Source of the DNA: an uncultured Oscillibacter sp.
GTDB lineage: Bacteria; Bacillota; Clostridia; Oscillospirales; Oscillospiraceae
Assembly (NCBI RefSeq): GCF_910584465.1
Contig: NZ_CAJUBK010000006.1
Coordinates: 1-64,000, forward strand
DNA length: 64,000 bases
Reading direction: 5' to 3'
Part shown: in pieces, positions 25,388 through 33,040 of the stretch
Numbering within the stretch: position 1 is the first letter of the stretch
Layout: every line of letters starts with the position of its first letter
Position numbers and translations under genes: made by a program
The notes under the pieces: generated by a model
Seen by the model: the letters and a program-made list of their open reading frames with translations, nothing else
The model's database searches: none
What the model was told of the DNA's origin: nothing

Positions 25388-25831
25388 GTGGCGCAGGTCG
25401 TATCCGTCAACATCAGCGAGGAGAAGGGCACCGTGAAGCGGGAGGTCCCGGAGATCCGATTGAAGCTCCGCCACGGCATCGTGGGCGACGCCCACGCCGG
25501 GGACTGGCACCGGCAGATCAGCCTCCTGGCGGAGGAGAGCGTGGACAAGATGCGCGCCCTCCTGCCCCAGCTGCCGCCGGGGGCCTTCGCCGAGAACATC
25601 GACACCCGCGGCATCGAGCTCAAACGCCTCCCCGTCGGGACCCGGCTCCGGCTGGGAGAGGCGGTCGTAGAGGTGACGCAGATCGGCAAGGAGTGCCACA
25701 GCGACTGCGCGGTCAAGCAGGCCACCGGGACGTGCGTCATGCCCACCGAGGGGATCTTCGCCGTCGTGGTGCGGGAGGGGGCCGTCCGCAGGGGGGACCC
25801 CATCGAGATCGTACAGGAGGCGGAAGCATGA
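25388..25831 (+). CDS. MOSC domain protein
   Basis: A 147-residue stand-alone MOSC domain (molybdenum-cofactor sulfurase C-terminal type). It shows HGIVGDAHAGDWHRQISLL (about 27-45), PGAFAENIDT, and the family Cys in the segment ECHSDCAVKQATGTCVM. MOSC proteins bind or modify the molybdenum cofactor; in clostridia this gene often sits among Moco genes for molybdenum hydroxylases. I use the GTG at 25388 because AAGGAGGGGG directly precedes it; an ATG at 25361 inside moaC is the alternative. Confidence 0.9.
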   Translation: MAQVVSVNISEEKGTVKREVPEIRLKLRHGIVGDAHAGDWHRQISLLAEESVDKMRALLPQLPPGAFAENIDTRGIELKRLPVGTRLRLGEAVVEVTQIGKECHSDCAVKQATGTCVMPTEGIFAVVVREGAVRRGDPIEIVQEAEA

Positions 25832-26847
25832 AACGGATACGCACGGAGGAGGCCGTGGGCCACGTCCTCTGCCACGACATGACCCAGATCGTCCCCGGCA
25901 AGTACAAGGACGCCCGCTTCCGCAAGGGCCATGTGGTCCGGGAGGAGGACATCCCCGTCCTGCTCTCCATGGGCAAGGAGTCCCTCTATGTCTGGGAGAT
26001 GGTCCCCGGCATGGTCCACGAGGACGACGCCGCCGAGCGCCTCTGCGCCCTCTGCCGGAACGAGCACATGGACCGCTCCGCCGTGAAGGAGGGGAAGATC
26101 GAGCTCACCGCCGCCATCGACGGGCTCTTCCGGGTGGACCGCGCCCGGCTGGACGCCGTCAACGCCCTGGAGGACATCATGATCGCCACCCGCCACGGGG
26201 ACACGGCGGTCCGCCGGGGCGACAAGCTGGCGGGCACCCGCGTCATCCCCCTGATCGTGGAAGACGAGAAGCTGCGGCAGGCCGAGGCCGCCGCCGGGGA
26301 CGCGCCCCTCCTGGAGCTGCTCCCCTGGAAGCTGAAGACCGCCGGGATCGTCGCCACCGGCAGCGAGGTCGCCAAGGGCCTGATCCAGGACGCCTTCACC
26401 CCGGTGGTGGAGCGGAAGCTGGCCGCCTTCGGCATCGAGACGGTGGAGCGCCGCCGCCCCGGGGACGACATGGAGGCCGTGGCCAACGCCATCCTGGAGG
26501 TCCGGGCCGCGGGAGCGGACCTGATCCTCTGCACCGGCGGCATGAGCGTGGACCCGGACGACAACACGCCGGGGGCCGTGAAGCGGAGCGGGGCGGGCAT
26601 CGTCACCTATGGCGCGCCGGTGCTGCCGGGGGCCATGTTCCTGCTGGGGTACTTCGAGGACGGGACCCCCGTGATGGGCCTCCCCGGCTGCGTGATGTAC
26701 GCCAAGCGCACGATCTTCGACCTGATCCTCCCCCGCGCCGCCGCCGGGGTGCGCGTCACCAGGGCGGACATCGCCGCCATGGGCGAGGGCGGGCTGTGCC
26801 TGGGCTGCGAGGTCTGCACTTACCCCAACTGCGGGTTCGGGAAGTAA
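25828..26847 (+). CDS. molybdopterin-binding MoeA-like protein
   Basis: A 339-residue protein with a MogA/MoeA-type molybdopterin-binding domain in its second half (GIVATGSEVAKGLIQDAF, LILCTGGMSVDPDDNTPGAV, and GLPGCVMY near the end). The N-terminal part is not a standard MoeA domain set. The C-terminus carries a Cys cluster (CLGCEVCTYPNCGFG) that could bind a metal or Fe-S cluster. It probably handles cofactor insertion or modification for a molybdenum hydroxylase. The ATG overlaps the MOSC stop (ATGA). Confidence 0.87.
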   Translation: MKRIRTEEAVGHVLCHDMTQIVPGKYKDARFRKGHVVREEDIPVLLSMGKESLYVWEMVPGMVHEDDAAERLCALCRNEHMDRSAVKEGKIELTAAIDGLFRVDRARLDAVNALEDIMIATRHGDTAVRRGDKLAGTRVIPLIVEDEKLRQAEAAAGDAPLLELLPWKLKTAGIVATGSEVAKGLIQDAFTPVVERKLAAFGIETVERRRPGDDMEAVANAILEVRAAGADLILCTGGMSVDPDDNTPGAVKRSGAGIVTYGAPVLPGAMFLLGYFEDGTPVMGLPGCVMYAKRTIFDLILPRAAAGVRVTRADIAAMGEGGLCLGCEVCTYPNCGFGK

Positions 26848-26888
26848 GAAGATATCTTTTATAAAGTATATTTGAAAGAGAGGCCGTC

Positions 26889-27716
26889 ATGAAGAGGCTC
26901 CTTCTCATCCTTTCGATCCTGCTCCTCACCGCCTGCGGCGGCTCCAGGGACGTGGAGCTGACGGTCTTCGCCGCCGCCTCCCTCCAGGAGACGCTGACGG
27001 AGGCCGGGGAGATCTATCAGGAGGATCACCCCGGTATCGCCCTGGTCTTCAGCTTCGACTCCTCCGGCACCCTCAAGACGCAGATCGAGGAGGGCGCGGT
27101 CTGCGACCTCTTCCTCTCCGCCGGACAAAAGCAGATGGATCAGCTGGACGCCGCCGTCGCTCCCGCTGTGGACGCCGAAGCCCCGGAGGAGGCCGGAGAG
27201 GGAGGTCTGGATCTCATCCTGTCGGACACCCGGGTGGACCTGCTGGAGAACCAGGTGGTCCTCGTGGTCCCGGAGGGCGGTCCCGCCGGGATCCGCAGCT
27301 TCGACGAGCTGTGCGGGGCCCTGGAGGCCGGGACCGTCCTCCTGGCCATCGGCAACCGCGACGTGCCTGTGGGCCAGTACACGCAATCGATCTTCGCCTA
27401 CTACGGCCTGGACGAGGCGTCCCTGGCCGCCGCCGGGACGCTGACCTACGGTTCCAACGCCAAGGAGGTCACCGCCCAGGTGTCCGAGGGATCGGTGGAC
27501 TGCGGCATCGTCTACGCCACCGACGCTTTTTCCGCCGGGCTGGAGATCGTGGACACCGCCACGGAGGAGATGTGCGGCCCGGTCGTCTACCCCGCCGCCG
27601 TGATGAAAGATACCGCCCATCCCGATGAGGCCCTGGACTTCCTCACCTGGCTGGGCGCAGCCGGCGGAGGCATACCCGTGTTCGAGAGCGCGGGCTTCAC
27701 CGGGATCGGCCGGTAA
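26889..27716 (+). CDS. modA: molybdate ABC transporter substrate-binding lipoprotein ModA
   Basis: Extracellular molybdate/tungstate-binding lipoprotein of 275 residues. The signal peptide ends in lipobox LLTAC (Cys16). The mature N-terminus ELTVFAAASLQETL and the later FSFDSSGTLKTQIEEGA are classic ModA oxyanion-contact regions; the second lobe has GNRDVPVGQYTQSI. Molybdate versus tungstate cannot be separated by eye. GAGAGG precedes the ATG. A 42-base gap from the MoeA-like gene contains an A+T-rich TCTTTTATAAAGTATATTTG motif. Confidence 0.94.
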   Translation: MKRLLLILSILLLTACGGSRDVELTVFAAASLQETLTEAGEIYQEDHPGIALVFSFDSSGTLKTQIEEGAVCDLFLSAGQKQMDQLDAAVAPAVDAEAPEEAGEGGLDLILSDTRVDLLENQVVLVVPEGGPAGIRSFDELCGALEAGTVLLAIGNRDVPVGQYTQSIFAYYGLDEASLAAAGTLTYGSNAKEVTAQVSEGSVDCGIVYATDAFSAGLEIVDTATEEMCGPVVYPAAVMKDTAHPDEALDFLTWLGAAGGGIPVFESAGFTGIGR

Positions 27717-27731
27717 AACGGGAGGACCGCC

Positions 27732-28400
27732 ATGGACTGGTTTCCCCTTTACAATTCTATCCGCGTCTCCGCCATCTCCACGGTCATCGTCTTCTTCCTC
27801 GGCATCTTTTCGGCGTATCATACCGCCAAGGCCCCCCGTGTGCTGAAAGGCGTCCTGGATGTGGCCCTGACCCTGCCCTTGGTCCTGCCGCCCACGGTGG
27901 TGGGGTATCTGCTCCTGCTGGTCCTGGGGCCGAGGCGGGCCGTCGGCTCCTGGTCCCTGGAGACCTTCGGCCTGCGGCTGACCATGACCTGGTGGTCCGC
28001 GGTCTTCGCCGCGGTGGCGGTGAGCTTCCCCCTGATGTACCGCACCGCCCGGGGGGCCTTCGAGTCCTTCGACGAGACCCTGGCCCAGGCGGGGCGGACC
28101 CTGGGGCTGAGCGAGACCTTCATCTTCTGGCGCGTCCGGATGCCGAACTGCCGCCAGGGCATCCTGGCGGGGACGGTGCTGGCCTTCGCCCGGGCCTTGG
28201 GGGAATATGGGGCCACGTCCATGATCGCCGGGTACACCCCCGGGCGGACCGCCGTCATCTCCACCACCGTCTACCAGCTCTGGCGCACCGGAGAGGACGC
28301 CCTGGCCCTGCGGTGGGTGCTGGTGGACCTGGCGGTCTCCGCTGTGGTGCTGCTGGCGGTGGACCTGCTGGAGCGGAAGGAGGGACGGCCATGTCCCTGA
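27732..28400 (+). CDS. modB: molybdate ABC transporter permease ModB
   Basis: A 222-residue inner-membrane permease with five to six hydrophobic helices and the permease EAA loop around LAQAGRTLGLSETFIFWRVR (about 118-137), which docks on the ATPase. The sequence LPLVLPPTVVGYLLLL near residue 45 is typical of ModB. GGGAGG precedes the ATG. It overlaps modC by 10 bases. Confidence 0.95.
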   Translation: MDWFPLYNSIRVSAISTVIVFFLGIFSAYHTAKAPRVLKGVLDVALTLPLVLPPTVVGYLLLLVLGPRRAVGSWSLETFGLRLTMTWWSAVFAAVAVSFPLMYRTARGAFESFDETLAQAGRTLGLSETFIFWRVRMPNCRQGILAGTVLAFARALGEYGATSMIAGYTPGRTAVISTTVYQLWRTGEDALALRWVLVDLAVSAVVLLAVDLLERKEGRPCP

Positions 28401-29449
28401 CGGTGCGGATCCAGAAACGCTACGGCGGGTTCCGGCTGGACGCGGACTTCTCCGTGGAGAGCGGCGGGGCCCTGGCGCTGCTGGGGGCCTCCGGCTGCGG
28501 GAAGAGCGTGACGCTGAAGTGCATCGCCGGGATCGACCGGCCCGACCGCGGGCGGATCGAGCTGGACGGACGGGTCCTCTTCGACCGTGACGCGGGGATC
28601 GACCTGCCGCCCCAGCGGCGGCGGATCGGGTTCCTCTTCCAAGACCACGCCCTGTTCCCCAACATGACGGTGGAGCGGAACATCGCCGTCTGCCTGCGGC
28701 ATCTGGAAAAAACCAAGCGGATCGAGCGGACCCGTGAGCTCCTCTCCATGCTCCGCCTGGAGGGACTGGAGCGGCTCCACCCCCGGCAGCTCTCCGGCGG
28801 ACAGCGGCAGCGGGCGGCCCTGGCCCGCATCCTGGCGTCGGATCCCCGGGCCCTCCTGCTGGACGAGCCCTTCTCCGCCTTGGACAGCTATCTGAAATGG
28901 CAGCTGGAAGAGGAGCTCCGGGACGTGCTGGACCGCTTCCCCGGCCCGGTGCTGTGGGTCAGCCACGACCGGGGGGAGGTCTTCCGGAACTGCCGCCGGG
29001 TCTGCGTGCTGGAGGGCGGACGTTCCTCCCCGGCGGTGGGGATGGAGGAGCTGATGACGGCCCCCGTCACCGTCAGCGCCGCCCGGCTCTCCGGGTGCGG
29101 GAGCTTCGTCCCCGTCCGCCCGGGGCCGGGGCCCGGACTGGTGGAGGTCCCGGATTGGGGCGTGACGCTCCGTTCCGCCGCCCCCTGGCGGGAAGACGCC
29201 GCCACCCTGGGCGTCCGGGCCGGATGCGTCCACCCGGCGGGACCGGGGGAGGAGAACGCCTTCCCCTGCCGGGTGGTCCGGGCGACGGAGGACCTATCCT
29301 CGATGCGGATCTCCCTCCGCCCGGAGGGAGCGGGGCCCGCATCCCCCGTGCTTTGGATGGAGCTCCCCAAGGACGCCTGGGCGGCCCTCCCGGACCAGGG
29401 CCGCCTCCTGGCGGCGGTCCGGCCGGAAGATCTGATGCTTTTAAGATAG
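28391..29449 (+). CDS. modC: molybdate ABC transporter ATP-binding protein ModC
   Basis: A 352-residue ATPase: Walker A GASGCGKSVT (about 35-44), Q-loop FLFQDHALFPNMT, signature LSGGQRQRAALARILA (about 135-150), Walker B ALLLDEPFSALD and switch His in VSHDRGEV. The C-terminal about 120 residues form a TOBE-like regulatory domain ending LLAAVRPEDLMLL. It starts inside the end of modB (10-base overlap), with GAAGGAGGG upstream. Confidence 0.95.
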   Translation: MSLTVRIQKRYGGFRLDADFSVESGGALALLGASGCGKSVTLKCIAGIDRPDRGRIELDGRVLFDRDAGIDLPPQRRRIGFLFQDHALFPNMTVERNIAVCLRHLEKTKRIERTRELLSMLRLEGLERLHPRQLSGGQRQRAALARILASDPRALLLDEPFSALDSYLKWQLEEELRDVLDRFPGPVLWVSHDRGEVFRNCRRVCVLEGGRSSPAVGMEELMTAPVTVSAARLSGCGSFVPVRPGPGPGLVEVPDWGVTLRSAAPWREDAATLGVRAGCVHPAGPGEENAFPCRVVRATEDLSSMRISLRPEGAGPASPVLWMELPKDAWAALPDQGRLLAAVRPEDLMLLR

Positions 29450-29460
29450 GAGGGGTCCTC

Positions 29461-29955
29461 ATGTATACAGCCGCAGTCCTGACGGTCAGCGACCGCTGCT
29501 CCCAAGGCCGGCGCTCCGACGAGGCGGGCCCCCTGGTGGCCTCCCTGCTGGCGGGAGCGGGCTATCGGGTGATCGAGACGGCCGTCGTCCCGGACGAACG
29601 GCCCAAGATCGAAGCCGCCCTGGCGGAGCTCTCCGACCAAAAAGGCGCCGCCTTGGTGGTCACCACCGGCGGCACCGGCTTCTCCCCCCGGGACGTGACC
29701 CCGGAGGCCACCGCCGCCGTCTGCGGCCGCATGGTCCCCGGCATCCCGGAGGCCATGCGGGCGGCATCCCTGGCCGTCACCCCGCGGGCCATGCTGTCCC
29801 GCGCCGCGGCGGGCATCCGGGGCGGGACGCTGATCGTCAACCTGCCCGGCAGTCCGAAAGCGGCCCGCGAGAACCTGGAAGCCGTCCTCCCCGCGCTGGA
29901 GCACGGGCTGAAGATGCTCCTGGGCGGTCCGGCGGACTGCGCCGCGCTCCCTTGA
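29461..29955 (+). CDS. mog: molybdopterin adenylyltransferase (MogA/MoaB family)
   Basis: Adenylates molybdopterin before metal insertion. It has 164 residues and starts AAVLTVSDRCSQGRRSDEAG, with the molybdopterin-binding motif VVTTGGTGFSPRDVTPEAT (about 65-83) and NLPGSPKAARENL (about 124-136). AGGAGG precedes the ATG at 29461. Last gene of the moaA-mog operon; no molybdopterin synthase (moaD/moaE) or moeB lies in the window. Confidence 0.95.
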   Translation: MYTAAVLTVSDRCSQGRRSDEAGPLVASLLAGAGYRVIETAVVPDERPKIEAALAELSDQKGAALVVTTGGTGFSPRDVTPEATAAVCGRMVPGIPEAMRAASLAVTPRAMLSRAAAGIRGGTLIVNLPGSPKAARENLEAVLPALEHGLKMLLGGPADCAALP

Positions 29956-30087
29956 AAGACCGGGGCCCTGCAGCGCCCCCGGCGCATGGAGGCCCTCTGC
30001 GCCCTTTCGAACGAACGTGGACGGCCGGACCTCCGCGGGCCCGCCGGCCTGGCCGGAGCGGCGGCAGCGCCGCCTATACGGGATCGA

Positions 30088-30312
30088 AAGCGCCCTCCCG
30101 GGAGGCCGGGAGGACGCTTCGGCCTGTCGAAAACGTCTTTTCGACAGGCCGAGCAAGTTTTCAGAACTTTTTTGAAAGTTCTGAAAACTTTTTATTGAAA
30201 ACGAAAGGGACCCTTCCTGGGTCCCTCTCGTGACTCTCTTCCTTCCCGTCGAGGAAGTCTCCTCTACTTTTTCGACACTCTGAAGCGCCCTCCCGGTCTC
30301 CCGGGAGGGCGC
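30088..30312 (+). repeat. three-module hairpin element, copy 4, flanked by direct repeats
   Basis: Between the convergent mog and xdhC genes: module A at 30121-30150 (GGCCTGTCGAAAA stem), module B at 30154-30190 (AAGTTTTCAGAACTTT stem), module C subtype 1 at about 30203-30280 (GGGACCC hairpin, tail CTTCCTTCCCGTCGAGGAAG, CTACTTTTTCGACACT). AAGCGCCCTCCCGG occurs at 30088-30101 and again at 30283-30296. The second copy heads a terminator-like hairpin (GCGCCCTCCCGG/CCGGGAGGGCGC, 30286-30312). Confidence 0.85.
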
Positions 30313-30325
30313 GTATCTATATATT

Positions 30326-31303
30326 TTATAAATGTGATGGGCACCCGTGGGACGCCGCACCCGCCGCTTCCCGCCGGAGGGCCCGCTCATAGATCAGCTC
30401 CCCCGTGATGCTGACGGCGATCTCCTCCGGCGTCACCGCCTTGATGGCCGTGCCGATGGGGGTGTGGACGCTCCGAATCGCCTCCTCCGAGATCCCCGCC
30501 TCCCGGAGGCGCCGGTCCACATAGGCCGTCTTCGCCCGGGAACCCATGACCCCCACATAGGCCAGGGGCCTCCGCAGGAGCTGCTCCTCCACCTCGAAGT
30601 CGTGGCTGTGGCCGCTGGTCATGACCACGGCGCAGTCCTCTGCCGTCAGCTCCAGTCCGCCGGCGATGTCCGTGTATGCGTGGCAGACCACCGTCTCCGC
30701 CTCCGGGAACCGGGCGGGGCCGGCGAACTCCGGCCGGTCGTCGAACACCGCCACCCGGAAGCCCACGCTCCGCAGCACCGGGACCAGGGCCAGGGCGCAG
30801 TGCCCGCCGCCGAAGATCACCACCCGCTCCCCCACCGGCAGGGGCAGGATCAGCCGCTCCCCGTCCCAGGCCGGAGCGGCCGGGCCCTCCTCCAGCAGGG
30901 CGGGCGGCCTGTCCGCCTCCAGGGCCAGCCAGCCGCTCCGATGGACCGCCAGCCGCTCCAGGGCCTCTCGGGCCAGGGCCCGCCAGGGCCCGCTGTCATG
31001 GGGGATGGATTGGAGGAGCACCGTCTGCTCCCCGCCGCAGACGGAGTCCAGCTCCCCGCCGTGGCGGAGCTCCAGGCGGCGCAGGGCGGACCGCCTCTCA
31101 TGAAGCAGCTCCGCCGCGAAAGCCAGCGTCTGGGCCTCCCCCGGCCCGCCGCCGATGGTCCCGGCCTCCAGGCCGGACCTCCCCGCCAGCAGCTGGGCCC
31201 CGGCCCCTCGGGGCGTGGAGCCCTGGGCGGAGACGACGGTCGCCAGGACGGCGTCCTGCCCGTCCTCCAGCAGGGCCAGCAGTTTTTCGAAGATCGTCCG
31301 CAT
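30326..31303 (-). CDS. xdhC: XdhC family protein
   Basis: Molybdenum-hydroxylase maturation factor (XdhC/CoxI family), 325 residues. The N-terminal XdhC domain (about 1-110) has VSAQGSTPRGAGAQ, GTIGGGPGE and the conserved LDSVCGGEQTVLL. The C-terminal Rossmann domain begins VVIFGGGHCALALVPVL (about 161-177) and has YVGVMGSRAKTAYV. These proteins bind Moco and help insert it, in sulfurated form, into xanthine-dehydrogenase-like enzymes. GAAAGGAGCG precedes the ATG. It is convergent with the molybdenum operon, extending the island. Confidence 0.92.
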   Translation of the reverse strand: MRTIFEKLLALLEDGQDAVLATVVSAQGSTPRGAGAQLLAGRSGLEAGTIGGGPGEAQTLAFAAELLHERRSALRRLELRHGGELDSVCGGEQTVLLQSIPHDSGPWRALAREALERLAVHRSGWLALEADRPPALLEEGPAAPAWDGERLILPLPVGERVVIFGGGHCALALVPVLRSVGFRVAVFDDRPEFAGPARFPEAETVVCHAYTDIAGGLELTAEDCAVVMTSGHSHDFEVEEQLLRRPLAYVGVMGSRAKTAYVDRRLREAGISEEAIRSVHTPIGTAIKAVTPEEIAVSITGELIYERALRREAAGAASHGCPSHL

Positions 31304-31341
31304 AGCGGCGCTCCTTTCTTATCGAGGCGAAGATCCGAACG

Positions 31342-32019
31342 CTACGTCCTGCTCAGCTTCCCGGAAAGCACCAGCTCCCGGGTCAGGGGCACGTCCTCCG
31401 GCAGCTCCACGGTGATGGAGTGCCACAAGGGCGCGCCATGCTTGTCCTCCTGAGCCTCGTGGTGATAGTGCACGGAGACCGTATGGACCGGGGTCCTGGG
31501 GGACAGCTCCTCGTAGAGCTCCATGGCCCGGTCCGCCATGGCCGACCGCATGGCATCCTCATCTGGCACTGGGGCGCTGTCCTTGTCCCTGAAGTCTATG
31601 CGGATGCCTACCACCGGCTCCTCCGGGTCCCCGGGCGTCCATTTGGCCCACCAGAAAGCCATGTGGCCGTTGACCTCCGGGCTCTCGGCGATGCCCAGCT
31701 CCTTCCGCAGGACCGTCTCCCGGCGCTCGTCCTCCACCAGCCCGGATCTCAGGTCGTAGCCCAGGGAGCGGCGGCCGCCTTCCTTCAAGGTGAAGTCCAG
31801 GAAATAGCCGCTGCACACGGGATCGTACTTGGCCCAGGGCCCCTCCGGCGACAGATCCGGGTAGACCTGGGCGGCATAGGTCCGCAGCTGTGCGGCAGAG
31901 ACCAGGTTCCCCAGTACCGGGAACCAGCCCACGCTCCCGCTCAGCAGGGCGAAGGCCGCGAGGAGCGCCAGCAGCAGCGCCGCGCCGCCCAGGATCTTCG
32001 TTCGTTTCATGTCCATCAT
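31342..32019 (-). CDS. YfjL-like membrane-anchored protein
   Basis: A 225-residue protein with one N-terminal membrane helix (residues about 8-27) and an extracytoplasmic domain. The sequence VGWFPVLGNLVSAAQLRTYA followed by a K-Y-D-P-V-x-S-G-Y-F pattern resembles the small YfjL-like family of Gram-positive bacteria, whose function is unknown. Several Met codons cluster at the start (32019, 32016, 32010); AGGAAGG favours 32019. It lies 21 bases downstream of the TraX gene, likely in one operon. Confidence 0.75.
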   Translation of the reverse strand: MMDMKRTKILGGAALLLALLAAFALLSGSVGWFPVLGNLVSAAQLRTYAAQVYPDLSPEGPWAKYDPVCSGYFLDFTLKEGGRRSLGYDLRSGLVEDERRETVLRKELGIAESPEVNGHMAFWWAKWTPGDPEEPVVGIRIDFRDKDSAPVPDEDAMRSAMADRAMELYEELSPRTPVHTVSVHYHHEAQEDKHGAPLWHSITVELPEDVPLTRELVLSGKLSRT

Positions 32020-32040
32020 CCCTTCCTTCCTGCCGCCCGG

Positions 32041-32892
32041 TCAGCCCCCCGAAAGGAGGGGCCACGCCGCCCAGGACAGCGCGTATAAGACATAAACGTG
32101 CGCGGGATAGAACAGGTAGAAGAACGTCTTCGGCCCCCGGCCCCGCTCTCCATTGTAGCACAGCATCAGGACCGCCGCAAGGGCCCCATACCACTCATAG
32201 GCCGTGGTGAACATCATCGTCCAATGGAAATCCGGGGACTGGGAGAACACCAGCAGAGGATAAAAGAAGTAATAAAGCACCGTGAAGCCCGCGAAGACGC
32301 CGGCCTGGACCCTCCGGTCCTTTCGGAAGCCATACAGCAAGATCCCCGTGAGGATCGTGCCGATAGTGGCGTCCGGATTCGAGTTCCACATGGGCAGGAA
32401 CGTATACCCCAGGACGGACAGGGGCATCTGGAGAGCGGGGACCATCCCCATGAGCATACTTGCCAGGACCGGCCACGCCAGGGGCAGGACCACCGCCGCC
32501 AGCCCCGGTCCCCAGCGCTTCTCCCTCAGCCAGTCCATGCCCTGGAAGACCACCATCAAAATGGCGAAGGAGGTCATCATGCCGTTCATGGGATAGAAGC
32601 CGTCGGGCCGGACCGGCAGGAGGCCGGCTATCATCAAAAACAGCAGACCGGACATCAGCAGATGTATGAAATATACTTTTATAAAGTACTTTCTTCTATC
32701 ATGGGTGTGGGCGAAGCCCTCCGTCAAGCAGAACAGGAACAGCGGTGCGGACAGCCGCCCCAGCATACTGAACCAGTCCGGCACCCGGCCCGTGTAGGCG
32801 AACATATAGTGGATGTGATCCAGGACCATCAAGACCAGGGCGATCCATTTCAGTGCCGTGGCGCTGAGGCCCCTCGTTCTTAACCCCTCCAT
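32041..32892 (-). CDS. TraX family membrane protein
   Basis: A 283-residue protein with about eight hydrophobic helices and the TraX signature near the N-terminus (KWIALVLMVLDHIHYMFA, then GRLSAPLFLFCLTEGFAHTH). TraX acetylates F-pilin in Enterobacteria; chromosomal homologues in Firmicutes are presumed acyltransferases acting on envelope molecules. I place the start at 32892 (GGGAG 7 bases upstream) rather than an ATG at 32910. A sigma-A promoter lies at 32937-32965. Confidence 0.88.
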   Translation of the reverse strand: MEGLRTRGLSATALKWIALVLMVLDHIHYMFAYTGRVPDWFSMLGRLSAPLFLFCLTEGFAHTHDRRKYFIKVYFIHLLMSGLLFLMIAGLLPVRPDGFYPMNGMMTSFAILMVVFQGMDWLREKRWGPGLAAVVLPLAWPVLASMLMGMVPALQMPLSVLGYTFLPMWNSNPDATIGTILTGILLYGFRKDRRVQAGVFAGFTVLYYFFYPLLVFSQSPDFHWTMMFTTAYEWYGALAAVLMLCYNGERGRGPKTFFYLFYPAHVYVLYALSWAAWPLLSGG

Positions 32893-32936
32893 GCGTGCGC
32901 TCCCTTTCATTCGTATTATTGAGTTGGTACAATAGT

Positions 32937-32965
32937 ATAATAATACGATCTTGCGGAGAAGTCAA
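32937..32965 (-). promoter_or_regulatory. promoter of the TraX operon, with inverted repeat
   Basis: Minus strand TTGACT (32965-32960), 17 bases, TATTAT (32942-32937). A 9-bp inverted repeat (CGTATTATT ... AATAATACG) spans 32912-32947, covering the -10 and start site. It could be an operator. Confidence 0.65.
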
Positions 32966-33040
32966 GCGAAAAAAAGCCCCGCGCCCGGTCAAGGACCGGG
33001 CGCGGACAGAAGGAAGGTGGAGTTCCTCCCGGGGGCTGGC

